From assembly GCF_024529975.1 (NCBI RefSeq), contig NZ_AP024897.1:3100001-3164000 (forward strand): DNA of 64,000 bases. The letters run 5' to 3'. The notes below the pieces were generated by a model. It ran no database searches. It saw only the letters and a list, made by a program, of their open reading frames with translations, and was not told the origin of the DNA. The position numbers were made by a program, and so were the translations under genes. The stretch is from Vibrio quintilis (GTDB lineage: Bacteria > Pseudomonadota > Gammaproteobacteria > Enterobacterales > Vibrionaceae). Of this stretch, positions 55,423 to 64,000 are shown one piece after another. Numbering within the stretch: the stretch's first letter is position 1; every line of letters starts with the position of its first letter.

Positions 55423-58200
55423 GTGTATATCAGCCCCAATGACACCAATAGTTATCGGTACATTACTCTGCCAAACCAGCTCAGAGTACTATTAATTAAC
55501 GATGAAGATACTCCTAAAAGTGCGGCAGCACTAGCTATCAATGTTGGTCACTTCGACGATCCATCAGACCGCCCCGGACTAGCTCACTATCTCGAGCATA
55601 TGTTATTTCTCGGTACAGAAAAACATCCGCAAACCGGAGAATTTCAAAATTTTATCAGCCAGCATGGCGGTTCACACAACGCATGGACAGGCACTGAGCA
55701 TAGCTGTTTTTTCTTTGATATTACTCCGGCAGCTTTCGAAAAAGCTTTGGATCGCTTTGCCCTTTTTTTTATATCACCACTCTTCAATGAAGATGCTCTC
55801 GATAAAGAACGTCTGGCGATTGAATCTGAATATAAACTAAAAATCAATGACGATACCCGCAGACTTTATCAGGTTCACAAAGAAACAATAAATCCACAGC
55901 ACCCGTTTGCAAAATTTTCAGTGGGCAACCTGCAAACATTATCAGACAGAAACGGAAAGAGCATACGTCAGGAAATTCTCGATTTTTATCAGCAGAATTA
56001 CTCTTCAGACTTAATGACACTGGTTATATTCGGACCTGAGTCTCTGGATGAACTGGAAGGCTGGGCCACTCAGTATTTTTCTGCCATTACAAATAAAAAT
56101 AAACGTGGAAAATCGCTCTCTGTCCCTTTTGTCACTCCGAAACAAACCGGGATACAAATCGAAGCAGAACCGTTAAAAGATATCAGAAAGCTGTCGCTGG
56201 CTTTCCCCCTCAGCGGAATGACCCAACATTACCGGATAAAGCCGCTATCATATTTTGCCCATCTGCTGGGCTATGAAGGACAAGACAGCCTGATGCTGGC
56301 TCTGAAAGAAAAAGGATGGATTACCAGTTTATCAGCCGGAGGCGGGATCAGTGGCAGTAATTATCGTGAGTTTACTGTCAGTATGCATTTAACGGAAGAA
56401 GGTTTGAAATACACCGATGATATCATCCAGGCTGTTTTCCGGTATATCGACCTGATTCGGACTCAGGGACTCCAGAGCTGGCGGTATGAAGAGAAGAAAA
56501 CCGTCCTCAATGCTGCTTTTCGTTATCAGGAGCCAACCCGCCCGATGGAAATGGTGAATAATCTGGTGATGAACATGCAGCATTATCATGAAGATGATGT
56601 GGTATGTGGCGACTATATTATGGATGGTTACGATGAATCCCTGTTGCGTCAGATTCTCGACGACTTTGTACCAGATAATCTGAGAGTGACATTATTTGCT
56701 CAGGGTAAAGACTATAATCAAACGGCTGAATGGTATTTTACGCCATACTCCGTCACCCCTTTCACAGAAGAGCAACGTGCTGCATTCCACTCTCCGGTCT
56801 GCGATCTCAAGATTGAATTACCTGAAAAAAACCGCTTTATATGCAGTGACCTCACACCGAAGCCTTCTGAGTCTTTCAATACTAATCCGGAAATTATTCA
56901 TGAAACGCCGGAATTTCGCCTCTGGCATATGCAGGATAATGAATTTAGTGTTCCTAAGGGCGTCATTTATGTTGCGATAGATAGTCCTTATGCAGTTGAA
57001 AATACCCGGAATATCGTCATGACCCGGTTATGCGTTGAATTATTTCTGGACTCTCTGGCTAAAAAAACCTACCAGGCAGAGATCGCGGGAATGGGATATA
57101 ACATGTATGCCCATCAAGGCGGTGTCACACTATCAATTTCCGGATTCAGTCAAAAACAACCTGAGCTACTTAAAGTGATTCTTGATCGGTTTGAACGTCG
57201 GGAATTCGTGAAACACCGCTTCGATTCAATTAAACAACAACTGGAAAGAAGCTGGAGAAACGCATCAAAAGATCGGCCTATTTCCCAATTATTCAATGCA
57301 ATGACGGGAATTTTACAACCCAATAATCCACCTTATCATGACTTATTGAAAGCACTCCAGACAATCCATGTTGATGAACTGTCACCATTTGTTGATAAAA
57401 TGCTGTCAGAACGCCACATTGAGATGTTTATCTATGGTGACTGGAGAAAATCAGATGCATTAAATATTGGCCAGGATCTGATTCAGGCACTGCACGTAAA
57501 AGATGCTCAGTCGGAAGAGTCTCTGAGACCTTTGATTATGCTTGGGGAGCAGGGGACTTTCAGACATGAAATTCATTGTGATCAGGACGACTCAGCAGTT
57601 GTTATTTACTATCAAAGTGAATGTACTTCACCTAAAAATATCGCACTCTATTCACTTGCCAATCACCTGATGTCAGCAACTTTTTTTCATGAAATCAGGA
57701 CTAAACAACAACTTGGTTATATGGTTGGCACTGGCAATCTCCCACTCAATAAACACCCTGGGATCGTGCTCTACGTACAATCACCAAACGCCGGCCCGGC
57801 AGAACTAATGGCCTCAATTGATGAGTTCCTGAATGCGTTCTATCTGGTCCTGCTTGAGCTGAGCGAATACCAGTGGCATAGCAGTAAACGGGGGTTATGG
57901 AACCAGATTTCAGCACCGGATACCTCACTGCGCAACCGGGCACAACGTTTGTGGGTCGCTATCGGCAATAAAGACACTGAATTTTCACAGCGGGAACAGG
58001 TACTCCAGGAACTCAAACATCTGTCCCGTTCAGATATGATCCGCTTTGTCGTCAATCAGTTAAAACCACGCACCGCAAATCGTCTGATTATGTATACCCG
58101 GGGAAATGCACATCATGCGTCTCAGGAACTCACTCTCGGCAGAGAAATCAGTTCAATTCACGAGTTTCAGCTGATGCCTAAAGCCTATGATGTAGGTTGA
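55423..58200 (+). CDS. Insulinase-family (M16) zinc protease
   Basis: A 925-residue pitrilysin-type metalloprotease. The inverted zinc motif HYLEH is at 55-59 (H55, E58, H59) with E136 (ESEYK) as third ligand at the expected spacing. Four M16 half-domains follow, with only the first catalytic. No signal peptide, so cytoplasmic, unlike periplasmic pitrilysin. The GTG start at 55423 has GGGAGG eight bases upstream. V. cholerae VC2072 is the positional counterpart. Substrate unknown; small peptides are likely. Confidence 0.9.
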   Translation: MYISPNDTNSYRYITLPNQLRVLLINDEDTPKSAAALAINVGHFDDPSDRPGLAHYLEHMLFLGTEKHPQTGEFQNFISQHGGSHNAWTGTEHSCFFFDITPAAFEKALDRFALFFISPLFNEDALDKERLAIESEYKLKINDDTRRLYQVHKETINPQHPFAKFSVGNLQTLSDRNGKSIRQEILDFYQQNYSSDLMTLVIFGPESLDELEGWATQYFSAITNKNKRGKSLSVPFVTPKQTGIQIEAEPLKDIRKLSLAFPLSGMTQHYRIKPLSYFAHLLGYEGQDSLMLALKEKGWITSLSAGGGISGSNYREFTVSMHLTEEGLKYTDDIIQAVFRYIDLIRTQGLQSWRYEEKKTVLNAAFRYQEPTRPMEMVNNLVMNMQHYHEDDVVCGDYIMDGYDESLLRQILDDFVPDNLRVTLFAQGKDYNQTAEWYFTPYSVTPFTEEQRAAFHSPVCDLKIELPEKNRFICSDLTPKPSESFNTNPEIIHETPEFRLWHMQDNEFSVPKGVIYVAIDSPYAVENTRNIVMTRLCVELFLDSLAKKTYQAEIAGMGYNMYAHQGGVTLSISGFSQKQPELLKVILDRFERREFVKHRFDSIKQQLERSWRNASKDRPISQLFNAMTGILQPNNPPYHDLLKALQTIHVDELSPFVDKMLSERHIEMFIYGDWRKSDALNIGQDLIQALHVKDAQSEESLRPLIMLGEQGTFRHEIHCDQDDSAVVIYYQSECTSPKNIALYSLANHLMSATFFHEIRTKQQLGYMVGTGNLPLNKHPGIVLYVQSPNAGPAELMASIDEFLNAFYLVLLELSEYQWHSSKRGLWNQISAPDTSLRNRAQRLWVAIGNKDTEFSQREQVLQELKHLSRSDMIRFVVNQLKPRTANRLIMYTRGNAHHASQELTLGREISSIHEFQLMPKAYDVG

Positions 58201-58229
58201 TGATATGTCATCACAGGTCATTAAGTCAC

Positions 58230-58826
58230 TTATTCGTGCAGGCTTTGCTCTGATGCAATCACATCTTTTAATGAATTCGGGTGAAGTTTGATACAGACAT
58301 GATTCCATTTGAAAGCAATCGTCGGGTTAACTAACCTTTCTCCTTCAGCCTGAGGCGACGATTGTTTAATCTGAATGTGATGCTTTTTCGCATTATCTTT
58401 CATCCGTGGGAATTTCCGGCAAAGCTCTGCAAAAAACACGTCAGCAGTTAATGCTGTTGACGGAATCACAAATTCAACATGCTCCCATCCTTCAACCGGA
58501 TAATGCTTCCCTTCTGCCGGATATGGCAACTCCAGATATTTTGTCTGCCATTGGCCCAGCTTCAGAGGCTGAGTTAATTCAATCACAATAATGGGTCTGC
58601 CATGAATCAATGACTCTGAAATTACCTGCCCTTGCCGCATCCACACCTGATGCACCGCTTGAGTTGTGTCCAGATCATTAATCCGCATTGCAATATGATC
58701 TATTTCAAGCTCGGTCAGATCCATGTCCAGAAGTTCACACAACTGAGAAATCTTATCCGTAAACCCGGAAATATCTTCACACATCAACTCCGGAGTCAGC
58801 CGTTTCTGCGTTAATACATACTGCAT
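58230..58826 (-). CDS. yecM: YecM-family VOC-fold protein
   Basis: A 198-residue protein of the YecM family (vicinal-oxygen-chelate fold; metal binding, function unknown). DHIAMRINDLDTTQAVHQVW and EGWEHVEFVIP carry His/Glu residues at metal positions. The start at 58826 has GGGGA upstream; a 14-codon in-frame extension has no ribosome site. It is next to argS, as in E. coli. Converges with the M16 protease gene. Confidence 0.9.
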   Translation of the reverse strand: MQYVLTQKRLTPELMCEDISGFTDKISQLCELLDMDLTELEIDHIAMRINDLDTTQAVHQVWMRQGQVISESLIHGRPIIVIELTQPLKLGQWQTKYLELPYPAEGKHYPVEGWEHVEFVIPSTALTADVFFAELCRKFPRMKDNAKKHHIQIKQSSPQAEGERLVNPTIAFKWNHVCIKLHPNSLKDVIASEQSLHE

Positions 58827-59130
58827 GAATTTCCCCTTTTTATGACAAAAAACCGACCTTCTGAACAATTCAATCAGCTCATGTATGAATGAATATCCGT
58901 ATTTTAGCCGGTTTTATGCTCTGCAAATTAACGATTAAAAAAACTGAATGATCTTATCAGAATAAAAGTGGATAATTTCGGCTTTTTCTCACTATAAGCC
59001 AAGCAATATAATTGCTATCATGTTGGCCAATTTTCGTTAAAAATCGAGATATGTGTCCCAACTCTCCAGGGTCTGCGAACCCTGGCAATGATACAGAGTC
59101 ATCATATTCTAAAAATTGAAGGATAAGCAG
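58827..59130. promoter_or_regulatory. Divergent region yecM/argS with leader hairpin
   Basis: A 304-nt gap. It contains AGCAATATAATTGCT (59002-59016), a short perfect dyad, and a leader hairpin CCAGGGT (59066-59072) / ACCCTGG (59079-59085) with a 6-nt loop, 46 nt before argS. No poly-T follows, so attenuation is not evident. No ArgR box is recognised. Confidence 0.5.
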
Positions 59131-60864
59131 GTGAATATCCAAGCATTAATCAATGACAGAGTTACTCAGGCTCTGGAATCCGCAGGTGCCCCGGCTGGCA
59201 GCCCGGCCGCTGTCCGCCAGTCAGCGAAACCACAATTTGGCGACTATCAGGCAAATGGCGTCATGGGTGTCGCTAAAAAACTCGGTATGAACCCACGAGA
59301 GTTTGCCGGGAAAGTCTTAGATGCGCTTGACTTAGATGGCATCGCCAGTAAAACAGAAATTGCCGGTCCCGGATTTATTAATATTTTTCTGAGTGAATCG
59401 TTTCTTGCCGGGCAAGCCAGTCTTGCTCTGGCTGATGAGCGTCTTGGTATTGCACCTGAACCACAACAAACGATTGTTGCCGACTATTCCGCACCAAATG
59501 TGGCTAAAGAAATGCATGTTGGCCACCTCCGCTCAACCATCATTGGGGACGCAGTTGTCCGTACTCTGGAGTTTCTCGGCCATAAAGTTATCCGGGCCAA
59601 CCACATCGGTGACTGGGGAACCCAGTTCGGTATGTTGATTGCGAATCTGGAAAGAATTCAGAATGATTCCGGTGAGATTTCAATGGAACTATCGGATCTG
59701 GAAACATTTTACCGTGAATCTAAAAAACTGTATGACGAAGATGAAGCATTTGCAGAAACAGCCAGAAATTACGTCGTTAAACTGCAGGGTGGTGACCCGT
59801 TCTGTACCGGAATGTGGAAAAAGCTGGTTGATGTCACCATGTCACAGAACCAGAAAAACTATGACCGTCTGAATGTATCTCTGACCCGTGACAATGTGAT
59901 GGGTGAAAGTATGTATAACGACATGCTTCCTGAGATTGTTACTGACCTGAAAGAAAAAGGTATCGCACAGGAAGATGACGGCGCTCAGGTTGTATTCCTG
60001 AACGAATACAAAAATAAAGATGGCGAACCAATGGGCGTCATTATCCAGAAGCGGGATGGAGGTTTCCTTTATACAACGACGGATATTGCCTGCGCTAAAT
60101 ACCGCTATGAAACACTGGGAGCAGACCGGGTTCTTTACTTTATTGATTCACGCCAGCACCAGCATCTGATGCAGGCATGGACAATTGTTCGCAAAGCCCG
60201 TTACATTCCGGAAGAAGTTTCTTTAGAACATCATGCATTCGGTATGATGCTGGGTAAAGATGGCCGCCCATTTAAAACCCGTGCAGGCGGAACGGTTCGT
60301 TTGGCTGACTTACTGGATGAAGCCCAGGAACGTGCGACAAAACTCATCGAGAGCAAAAATCCACAGCTATCACCGAAAGAAAAGTCACATATTGCTTCAA
60401 CGGTGGCAATGGCAGCGGTCAAATATGCGGATTTATCCAAAAACAGAACGACTGATTATATTTTTGACTGGGATAACATGCTGGCGTTTGAAGGAAATAC
60501 AGCACCTTATATGCAGTACGCTTACACCCGGATCGCATCTATCTTCTCCAAGGCCGGCATCTCTATTGATGATTTGTCCGGGGACATTCATATTAGCGAT
60601 GATCGGGAAAAAGCGATGGTTGCGCGGCTACTTCAGTTTGAAGAAGCTGTTCAGTCTGTCGCCCGTGAAGGCCAGCCACATATTCTGTGTAATTACCTGT
60701 TTGAACTGGCGGGTCAATTCTCCAGTTTTTACGAAGCCTGCCCGATTCTGACAGCAGATGATGACGTAACAAAACAGAGTCGCCTGAGGCTGTCTGCCCT
60801 GACAGCAAAAACGATCCAACAGGGATTAAACCTGTTGGGCATCAATACGCTGGAACGGATGTAA
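59131..60864 (+). CDS. argS: Arginyl-tRNA synthetase
   Basis: Charges tRNA-Arg. It has 577 residues from a GTG at 59131 (AAGGA seven bases upstream); a five-codon in-frame ATG extension (59116) would overlap the ribosome site. It has the ArgS N-terminal additional domain, the HIGH-type motif HVGHLRST (about 130-137), [11 protein letters not shown], the degenerate KMSK loop in [10 protein letters not shown], and an anticodon-binding DALR domain ending GINTLERM. Sequence is close to other Vibrio ArgS from memory. Confidence 0.97.
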   Translation: MNIQALINDRVTQALESAGAPAGSPAAVRQSAKPQFGDYQANGVMGVAKKLGMNPREFAGKVLDALDLDGIASKTEIAGPGFINIFLSESFLAGQASLALADERLGIAPEPQQTIVADYSAPNVAKEMHVGHLRSTIIGDAVVRTLEFLGHKVIRANHIGDWGTQFGMLIANLERIQNDSGEISMELSDLETFYRESKKLYDEDEAFAETARNYVVKLQGGDPFCTGMWKKLVDVTMSQNQKNYDRLNVSLTRDNVMGESMYNDMLPEIVTDLKEKGIAQEDDGAQVVFLNEYKNKDGEPMGVIIQKRDGGFLYTTTDIACAKYRYETLGADRVLYFIDSRQHQHLMQAWTIVRKARYIPEEVSLEHHAFGMMLGKDGRPFKTRAGGTVRLADLLDEAQERATKLIESKNPQLSPKEKSHIASTVAMAAVKYADLSKNRTTDYIFDWDNMLAFEGNTAPYMQYAYTRIASIFSKAGISIDDLSGDIHISDDREKAMVARLLQFEEAVQSVAREGQPHILCNYLFELAGQFSSFYEACPILTADDDVTKQSRLRLSALTAKTIQQGLNLLGINTLERM

Positions 60865-60897
60865 GCTTCACATCATCCGTCTCAAACGACCTGTCTT

Positions 60898-60933
60898 AAA
60901 TAACTAATCCGGTATACACCGGATTAGTTATTT
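60898..60933. terminator. Bidirectional terminator between argS and doxX-type gene
   Basis: Perfect 16-bp stem (60898-60913 with 60918-60933), 4-nt loop ATAC; arms AAATAACTAATCCGGT and its complement. Short T and A runs border both sides, serving argS and the convergent DoxX gene. Confidence 0.9.
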
Positions 60934-60955
60934 GTATCAGCACCAGCTCATCACA

Positions 60956-61381
60956 TCAAAGATTAGGCCGCACCGCATATTTTCCGGAACCCAGGAAAAA
61001 AATAGAGATTGCCGCAAACAGATAAGTTCCGATATCTTCTGCAGCCCAGGCACCAAATTTATTCAGAGAGAACAAATCCCCCGTATGCAGCAGCCCGATA
61101 ACAACCAGACAAGTGCCAATAATAAAAACAGAGGCAACCCGGGTATACAAACCTAAAATAATCAGTAATGGTGCAGCCACTTCTCCCAAATATACCCCAT
61201 ATGCCATGAACCCGGGCAGTCCGGCCTTGATAAACAATCCCTGAATGAATGCAGTTCCGGCAAAAATCTTATGAATACCATGAAGTAAAAACATCAGACT
61301 AAAACTAACCCGAAGTATGAGCTTACCTAACTCCGGGAAATCAAATCCCATTTCAACTTTATCAATGAGTGCTTTCATCAT
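60956..61381 (-). CDS. DoxX-family inner-membrane protein
   Basis: A 141-residue protein with four membrane segments. DoxX landmarks: ILRVSFSLMFLLHGIHKIF (about 21-39), GVYLGEVAAPLLIILGLYTRVAS (about 62-84). The family includes respiratory quinol oxidase subunits and catabolic or stress-linked proteins; the exact role here is unknown. Two adjacent ATGs start it. Reads leftward, 227 nt before the terminator-bounded reductase gene. Confidence 0.82.
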   Translation of the reverse strand: MMKALIDKVEMGFDFPELGKLILRVSFSLMFLLHGIHKIFAGTAFIQGLFIKAGLPGFMAYGVYLGEVAAPLLIILGLYTRVASVFIIGTCLVVIGLLHTGDLFSLNKFGAWAAEDIGTYLFAAISIFFLGSGKYAVRPNL

Positions 61382-61549
61382 CTGTACCCTTATTGTTCGA
61401 ATAATAACTGAGTATATAAATCTACAGACCGATGACTACGAGTGATATCAGACAGTCTCTGTCTAATTTTTTGAATACTTTTATTGTGTTTAATCAACAA
61501 CCTTATCGGTTATTTACTGTAAGTCTATAAAAAGAAATTATCTTAAAAC

Positions 61550-61586
61550 AAAGAAGACGAGCCCGGAAACCTGGCTCGTCTTCTTT
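61550..61586 (-). terminator. Terminator after the old-yellow-enzyme-type reductase gene
   Basis: Perfect 14-bp stem AAAGAAGACGAGCC (61550-61563) / GGCTCGTCTTCTTT (61573-61586), 9-nt loop, minus-strand tail TTTGTTTTAAG. Confidence 0.92.
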
Positions 61587-61607
61587 CACTACGATTCAGA
61601 AAAACAT

Positions 61608-63611
61608 TTAGATATTTCTGGCAACTTCATATGCATCCCAAATAGCATACATAATGTTTTGTACTTTTCTTGAATCCCCGATTAAATGTATATCAGGTAT
61701 TTCATATTTAATTTGATCATAAAGATGGCGCTCAGAATCATAACCGATAGCCAGAATCACAGAATCAACCGGAACCAGTGTTTTTGTCTCCGAATCCTGA
61801 TGATAAATCACGACACCATCATTTGTTTGTTCAGTGACTTTCGAACGGGTGAAAACCTGAACATTTTTATAATCAAGCAATTCAAGCAGCATATCACTAT
61901 TGGCATGACATAACGGCCCGGCCAGCGAAAGCAATTCATCTTCCCGCTCGACAATGTAAACCTGCTTACCCTGATTTTTCAGCCATAAAGCCGTTTCGCA
62001 ACCGACCAGTCCGCCACCAATGATCAATGTACTCTCACCAGCATTTTGATGGCCTAACAAGACATCAGTTGCAGTGTAAACCTGACTGGCTCCGGGAATA
62101 TCAAACTTTTTAGCCTGTGAGCCAGTTGCAATAACGACGGTATCCGGTCTGATATCATTGAATGTATCCCGGGACACTGGCGTATTCAGGTGAATATTAA
62201 CCTGATTATCCTGCAGTTCATTTCTGTACCAATCCAGTAATGCCAGATCATCCTCTTTAAAGTCAGGCACACCTCCGGCAAGCACCACACCACCCAGCTT
62301 GTCACCCGCTTCGTATAAATCAACCTGATGACCCCGTAAAGCCGCAACTCTGGCGGCCTCCATTCCCGCGACACCACCACCAACAATCACGACATGCTTT
62401 TTCTTCAGTGCCGGAGTCAGTGCATAATCCCGTTCTCTTCCGGCAGCAGGGTTGACCGCGCAGGAAATCATCGTATATTTTGCCAGCCTTCCCATACATC
62501 CTTCCTGACAGGAAAGGCAGGGACGAATTGTATCTGCCTGCCCGGCTCTGACTTTGTTAGGAATATCTGCATCAGCCAGTAAAGGTCTGCCCAGACCTAT
62601 CATATCTGTTTTGCCTTCAGCAATCGCTCTGGATGCAAGTTCAGGGTCATCCATTCTGCCGGCAGTAATCACAGGAATATCAACCGCTTGTTTTAAAATT
62701 TCGTTGTACGGCAGATAAAGGCCTTTATCCTGATACATCGGTGGATGGCTCCAATACCAGGAATCATAAGATCCAACATCCCCATTTAATGCATCATACC
62801 CAGCAGCTTCAAGCAACTTCGCTGCTTCAATACCTTCTTCAATGTCACGACCTTTCTCGAGAAACTCTTCTCCGGGTAAACCACCTTTCAGCCAGTCTTT
62901 GATAAAACTTTTGATGCTGTAACGCAGCGTCACCGGGAAATCCTGACCGCACCGGACTTTAATTGCTTTCACAATATCAGTAGCAAAGCGTAAGCGTTTT
63001 TCTAACGAACCACCGTATGCATCAGTTCTGCGGTTAAAGAATTTAATTGCAAATTGATCCAATAAATACCCTTCATGGACTGCATGTATTTCAACGCCAT
63101 CAAATCCTGCTTTCTGACAGATCTCCGCAGAATCAGCAAACTTACGGATATAAGTGCGGATTTCTTCGATTGTCAGTGCCCGGCAAGTCACATCAGGTAA
63201 CCATCGATGCGGGATTTCAGAAGGACCGATCGCAGTTTTGACTAATCCAGGAATCCCAACCCGTCCAAACCCGGCTGACAGTTGCAAAAAGATCTTAGCA
63301 TCATAGCTATGAACTCTTTCTGTCATCAGTCTTGCGGTTTTAATAAAGTTCACCGGATTTAATGTCGGACATGGCATCATCGGAAGTTCACAAGGCTCAA
63401 TGTCATTTTCAACTTTAGTCACGCCGGGCATAATCAAGCCTGCACCACCCCGGGCGCGCTCGACATAAAATTCAACGCCCCTTTCATTAAAGCTGCCATC
63501 AGCATTGCAAAATCCCCCCGGTCCCATCGGGGCCAACATGTAACGATTTTTTATCTCAACTTTACCAATTTTTATCGGTTCAAAAAGATTCGGATAGTGT
63601 TTGCTTCTCAT
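61608..63611 (-). CDS. Iron-sulfur flavin old-yellow-enzyme-type reductase
   Basis: A 667-residue multi-cofactor oxidoreductase of the 2,4-dienoyl-CoA/enoate reductase (FadH/BaiCD) type. An N-terminal FMN TIM barrel (KIGKVEIKNRYMLAPMGPGG; DGVEIHAVHEGYLLDQF with substrate-side His/Tyr), a 4Fe-4S site with CLSCQEGCMGR then a Cys about 11 residues on (ISCAVNP), and C-terminal FAD/NAD Rossmann folds (VVIVGGGVAGMEAARVAALRG). The ATG at 63611 has GGAGGG upstream; a 25-codon extension has none. The substrate is an activated alkene, unspecified. A TetR-type regulator gene lies just upstream and probably controls it. Confidence 0.88.
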   Translation of the reverse strand: MRSKHYPNLFEPIKIGKVEIKNRYMLAPMGPGGFCNADGSFNERGVEFYVERARGGAGLIMPGVTKVENDIEPCELPMMPCPTLNPVNFIKTARLMTERVHSYDAKIFLQLSAGFGRVGIPGLVKTAIGPSEIPHRWLPDVTCRALTIEEIRTYIRKFADSAEICQKAGFDGVEIHAVHEGYLLDQFAIKFFNRRTDAYGGSLEKRLRFATDIVKAIKVRCGQDFPVTLRYSIKSFIKDWLKGGLPGEEFLEKGRDIEEGIEAAKLLEAAGYDALNGDVGSYDSWYWSHPPMYQDKGLYLPYNEILKQAVDIPVITAGRMDDPELASRAIAEGKTDMIGLGRPLLADADIPNKVRAGQADTIRPCLSCQEGCMGRLAKYTMISCAVNPAAGRERDYALTPALKKKHVVIVGGGVAGMEAARVAALRGHQVDLYEAGDKLGGVVLAGGVPDFKEDDLALLDWYRNELQDNQVNIHLNTPVSRDTFNDIRPDTVVIATGSQAKKFDIPGASQVYTATDVLLGHQNAGESTLIIGGGLVGCETALWLKNQGKQVYIVEREDELLSLAGPLCHANSDMLLELLDYKNVQVFTRSKVTEQTNDGVVIYHQDSETKTLVPVDSVILAIGYDSERHLYDQIKYEIPDIHLIGDSRKVQNIMYAIWDAYEVARNI

Positions 63612-63792
63612 ACAGCCCTCCAGGTCATTACTCTGCTCATGATTTAACCGAATGCATTCGGCCAAAAAGTAACACAGTTTCTGCACCTAAAATCAGACAT
63701 ACATCAAGAGAGTAAAAAATGAGAAAACAGTTGCAGGATATAATGAGACGGATCAACAACATCATCCGTATCATTTTCCGGAAATAAATAAT

Positions 63793-64000
63793 TTAAAGCA
63801 GAAAAAGAGTCACCAGACGCTGCATATAGGCTTTCATATCCTGAAGCAAATCGTTCCGGCCATTTTGCATGCACCAGTTGAAAACAACACCCCGGGCACT
63901 CATAAATAAGAAGTCTGATATCTCATCAGAGCTTTGCTCAGAGGTTATCTCGTTGTTTGCTTGTCCTGTTTCCAGAATCGACCGGAGTACCTGCTGCATA
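63793..64000 (-). CDS. Probable TetR-family regulator, C-terminal fragment at window edge
   Basis: The last 68 residues of a longer frame; the DNA-binding N terminus lies beyond the right edge. The piece is helical with GVVFNWCMQNGRNDLLQDMKAY, which resembles the C-terminal ligand domain of many AcrR/TetR repressors. The gene reads leftward toward the reductase gene, 182 nt from its start. Family assignment rests on the C-terminal part only. Confidence 0.5.
   Translation of the reverse strand, partial: MQQVLRSILETGQANNEITSEQSSDEISDFLFMSARGVVFNWCMQNGRNDLLQDMKAYMQRLVTLFLL

Noticed and set aside
59116..59130. ATG start for argS at 59116
   Set aside because: It would overlap the AAGGA that fits the GTG at 59131, and other Vibrio ArgS proteins start at the latter position.

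Overview
The window reads as part of the larger chromosome of a Vibrio-like gammaproteobacterium. The right half matches Vibrio chromosome-1 gene order: topB, grxD, sodB, a VC2046-type gene, an SDR gene, mlaA, then cheW-parP-parC-cheB-cheA-cheZ-cheY-fliA-flhG-flhF-flhA, then sixA, an M16 protease, yecM and argS. It also carries a gene for CqsS, the CAI-1 quorum-sensing receptor found in vibrios. The cytochrome c maturation genes that, from memory, sit between mlaA and the DUF2802-cheW genes in V. cholerae are absent. That fits an oxidase-negative clade such as the V. gazogenes/ruber/rhizosphaerae/spartinae relatives, which live around plants and in salt marsh. The species is an inference.

Bases 1-18900 form a nearly continuous pectin-use island. 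On the minus strand are uxaC-uxaB-uxaA (galacturonate to 2-keto-3-deoxygluconate; uxaA is cut by the window edge), a pectin methylesterase without signal peptide, a double-Cache-type chemoreceptor, a PL9 exo-lyase lipoprotein and the oligogalacturonate porin KdgM. Divergently, after a 0.75 kb AT-rich control region, come togMNAB (oligogalacturonide ABC importer) and then pelW (cytoplasmic PL2 exo-lyase) coupled to a MATE transporter. Two good KdgR-like boxes lie between kdgM and togM. The implied route is: the receptor senses a ligand, the porin admits oligomers, the periplasmic PL9 enzyme trims them, TogMNAB imports them, the cytoplasmic PME and PelW process them, and UxaCBA handles saturated galacturonate. 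Oligogalacturonate lyase, KduI/KduD, KdgK/KdgA and KdgR itself are not in the window.

Bases 18900-31900 hold an accessory and transport stretch: an orphan Tat-exported solute-binding protein, a HAD phosphatase, an ABC-2 export system (membrane-fusion lipoprotein, ATPase, permease), a complete oppABCDF operon with a terminator between oppA and oppB, a UPF0251/DUF134 protein and a periplasmic SIMPL-domain protein. Bases 32000-35960 hold a secreted lipin-like HAD protein, cqsS without an adjacent cqsA, and a 0.2 kb palindromic intergenic repeat. Degenerate relatives of that repeat lie near 3.9, 19.6 and 31.9 kb.

Bases 35959-64000 are mainly conserved core: DNA topology, redox and iron metabolism, lipid asymmetry, the polar chemotaxis/flagellar regulatory operon (probably read from a sigma-54-type promoter before flhA and ended by a strong terminator after the DUF2802 gene), SixA, an insulinase-type protease, YecM and ArgS. 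At the right edge are a DoxX membrane protein, an iron-sulfur old-yellow-enzyme-type reductase, and the C-terminal end of a probable TetR regulator. I see no rRNA or tRNA gene, CRISPR array, intact insertion sequence or prophage.
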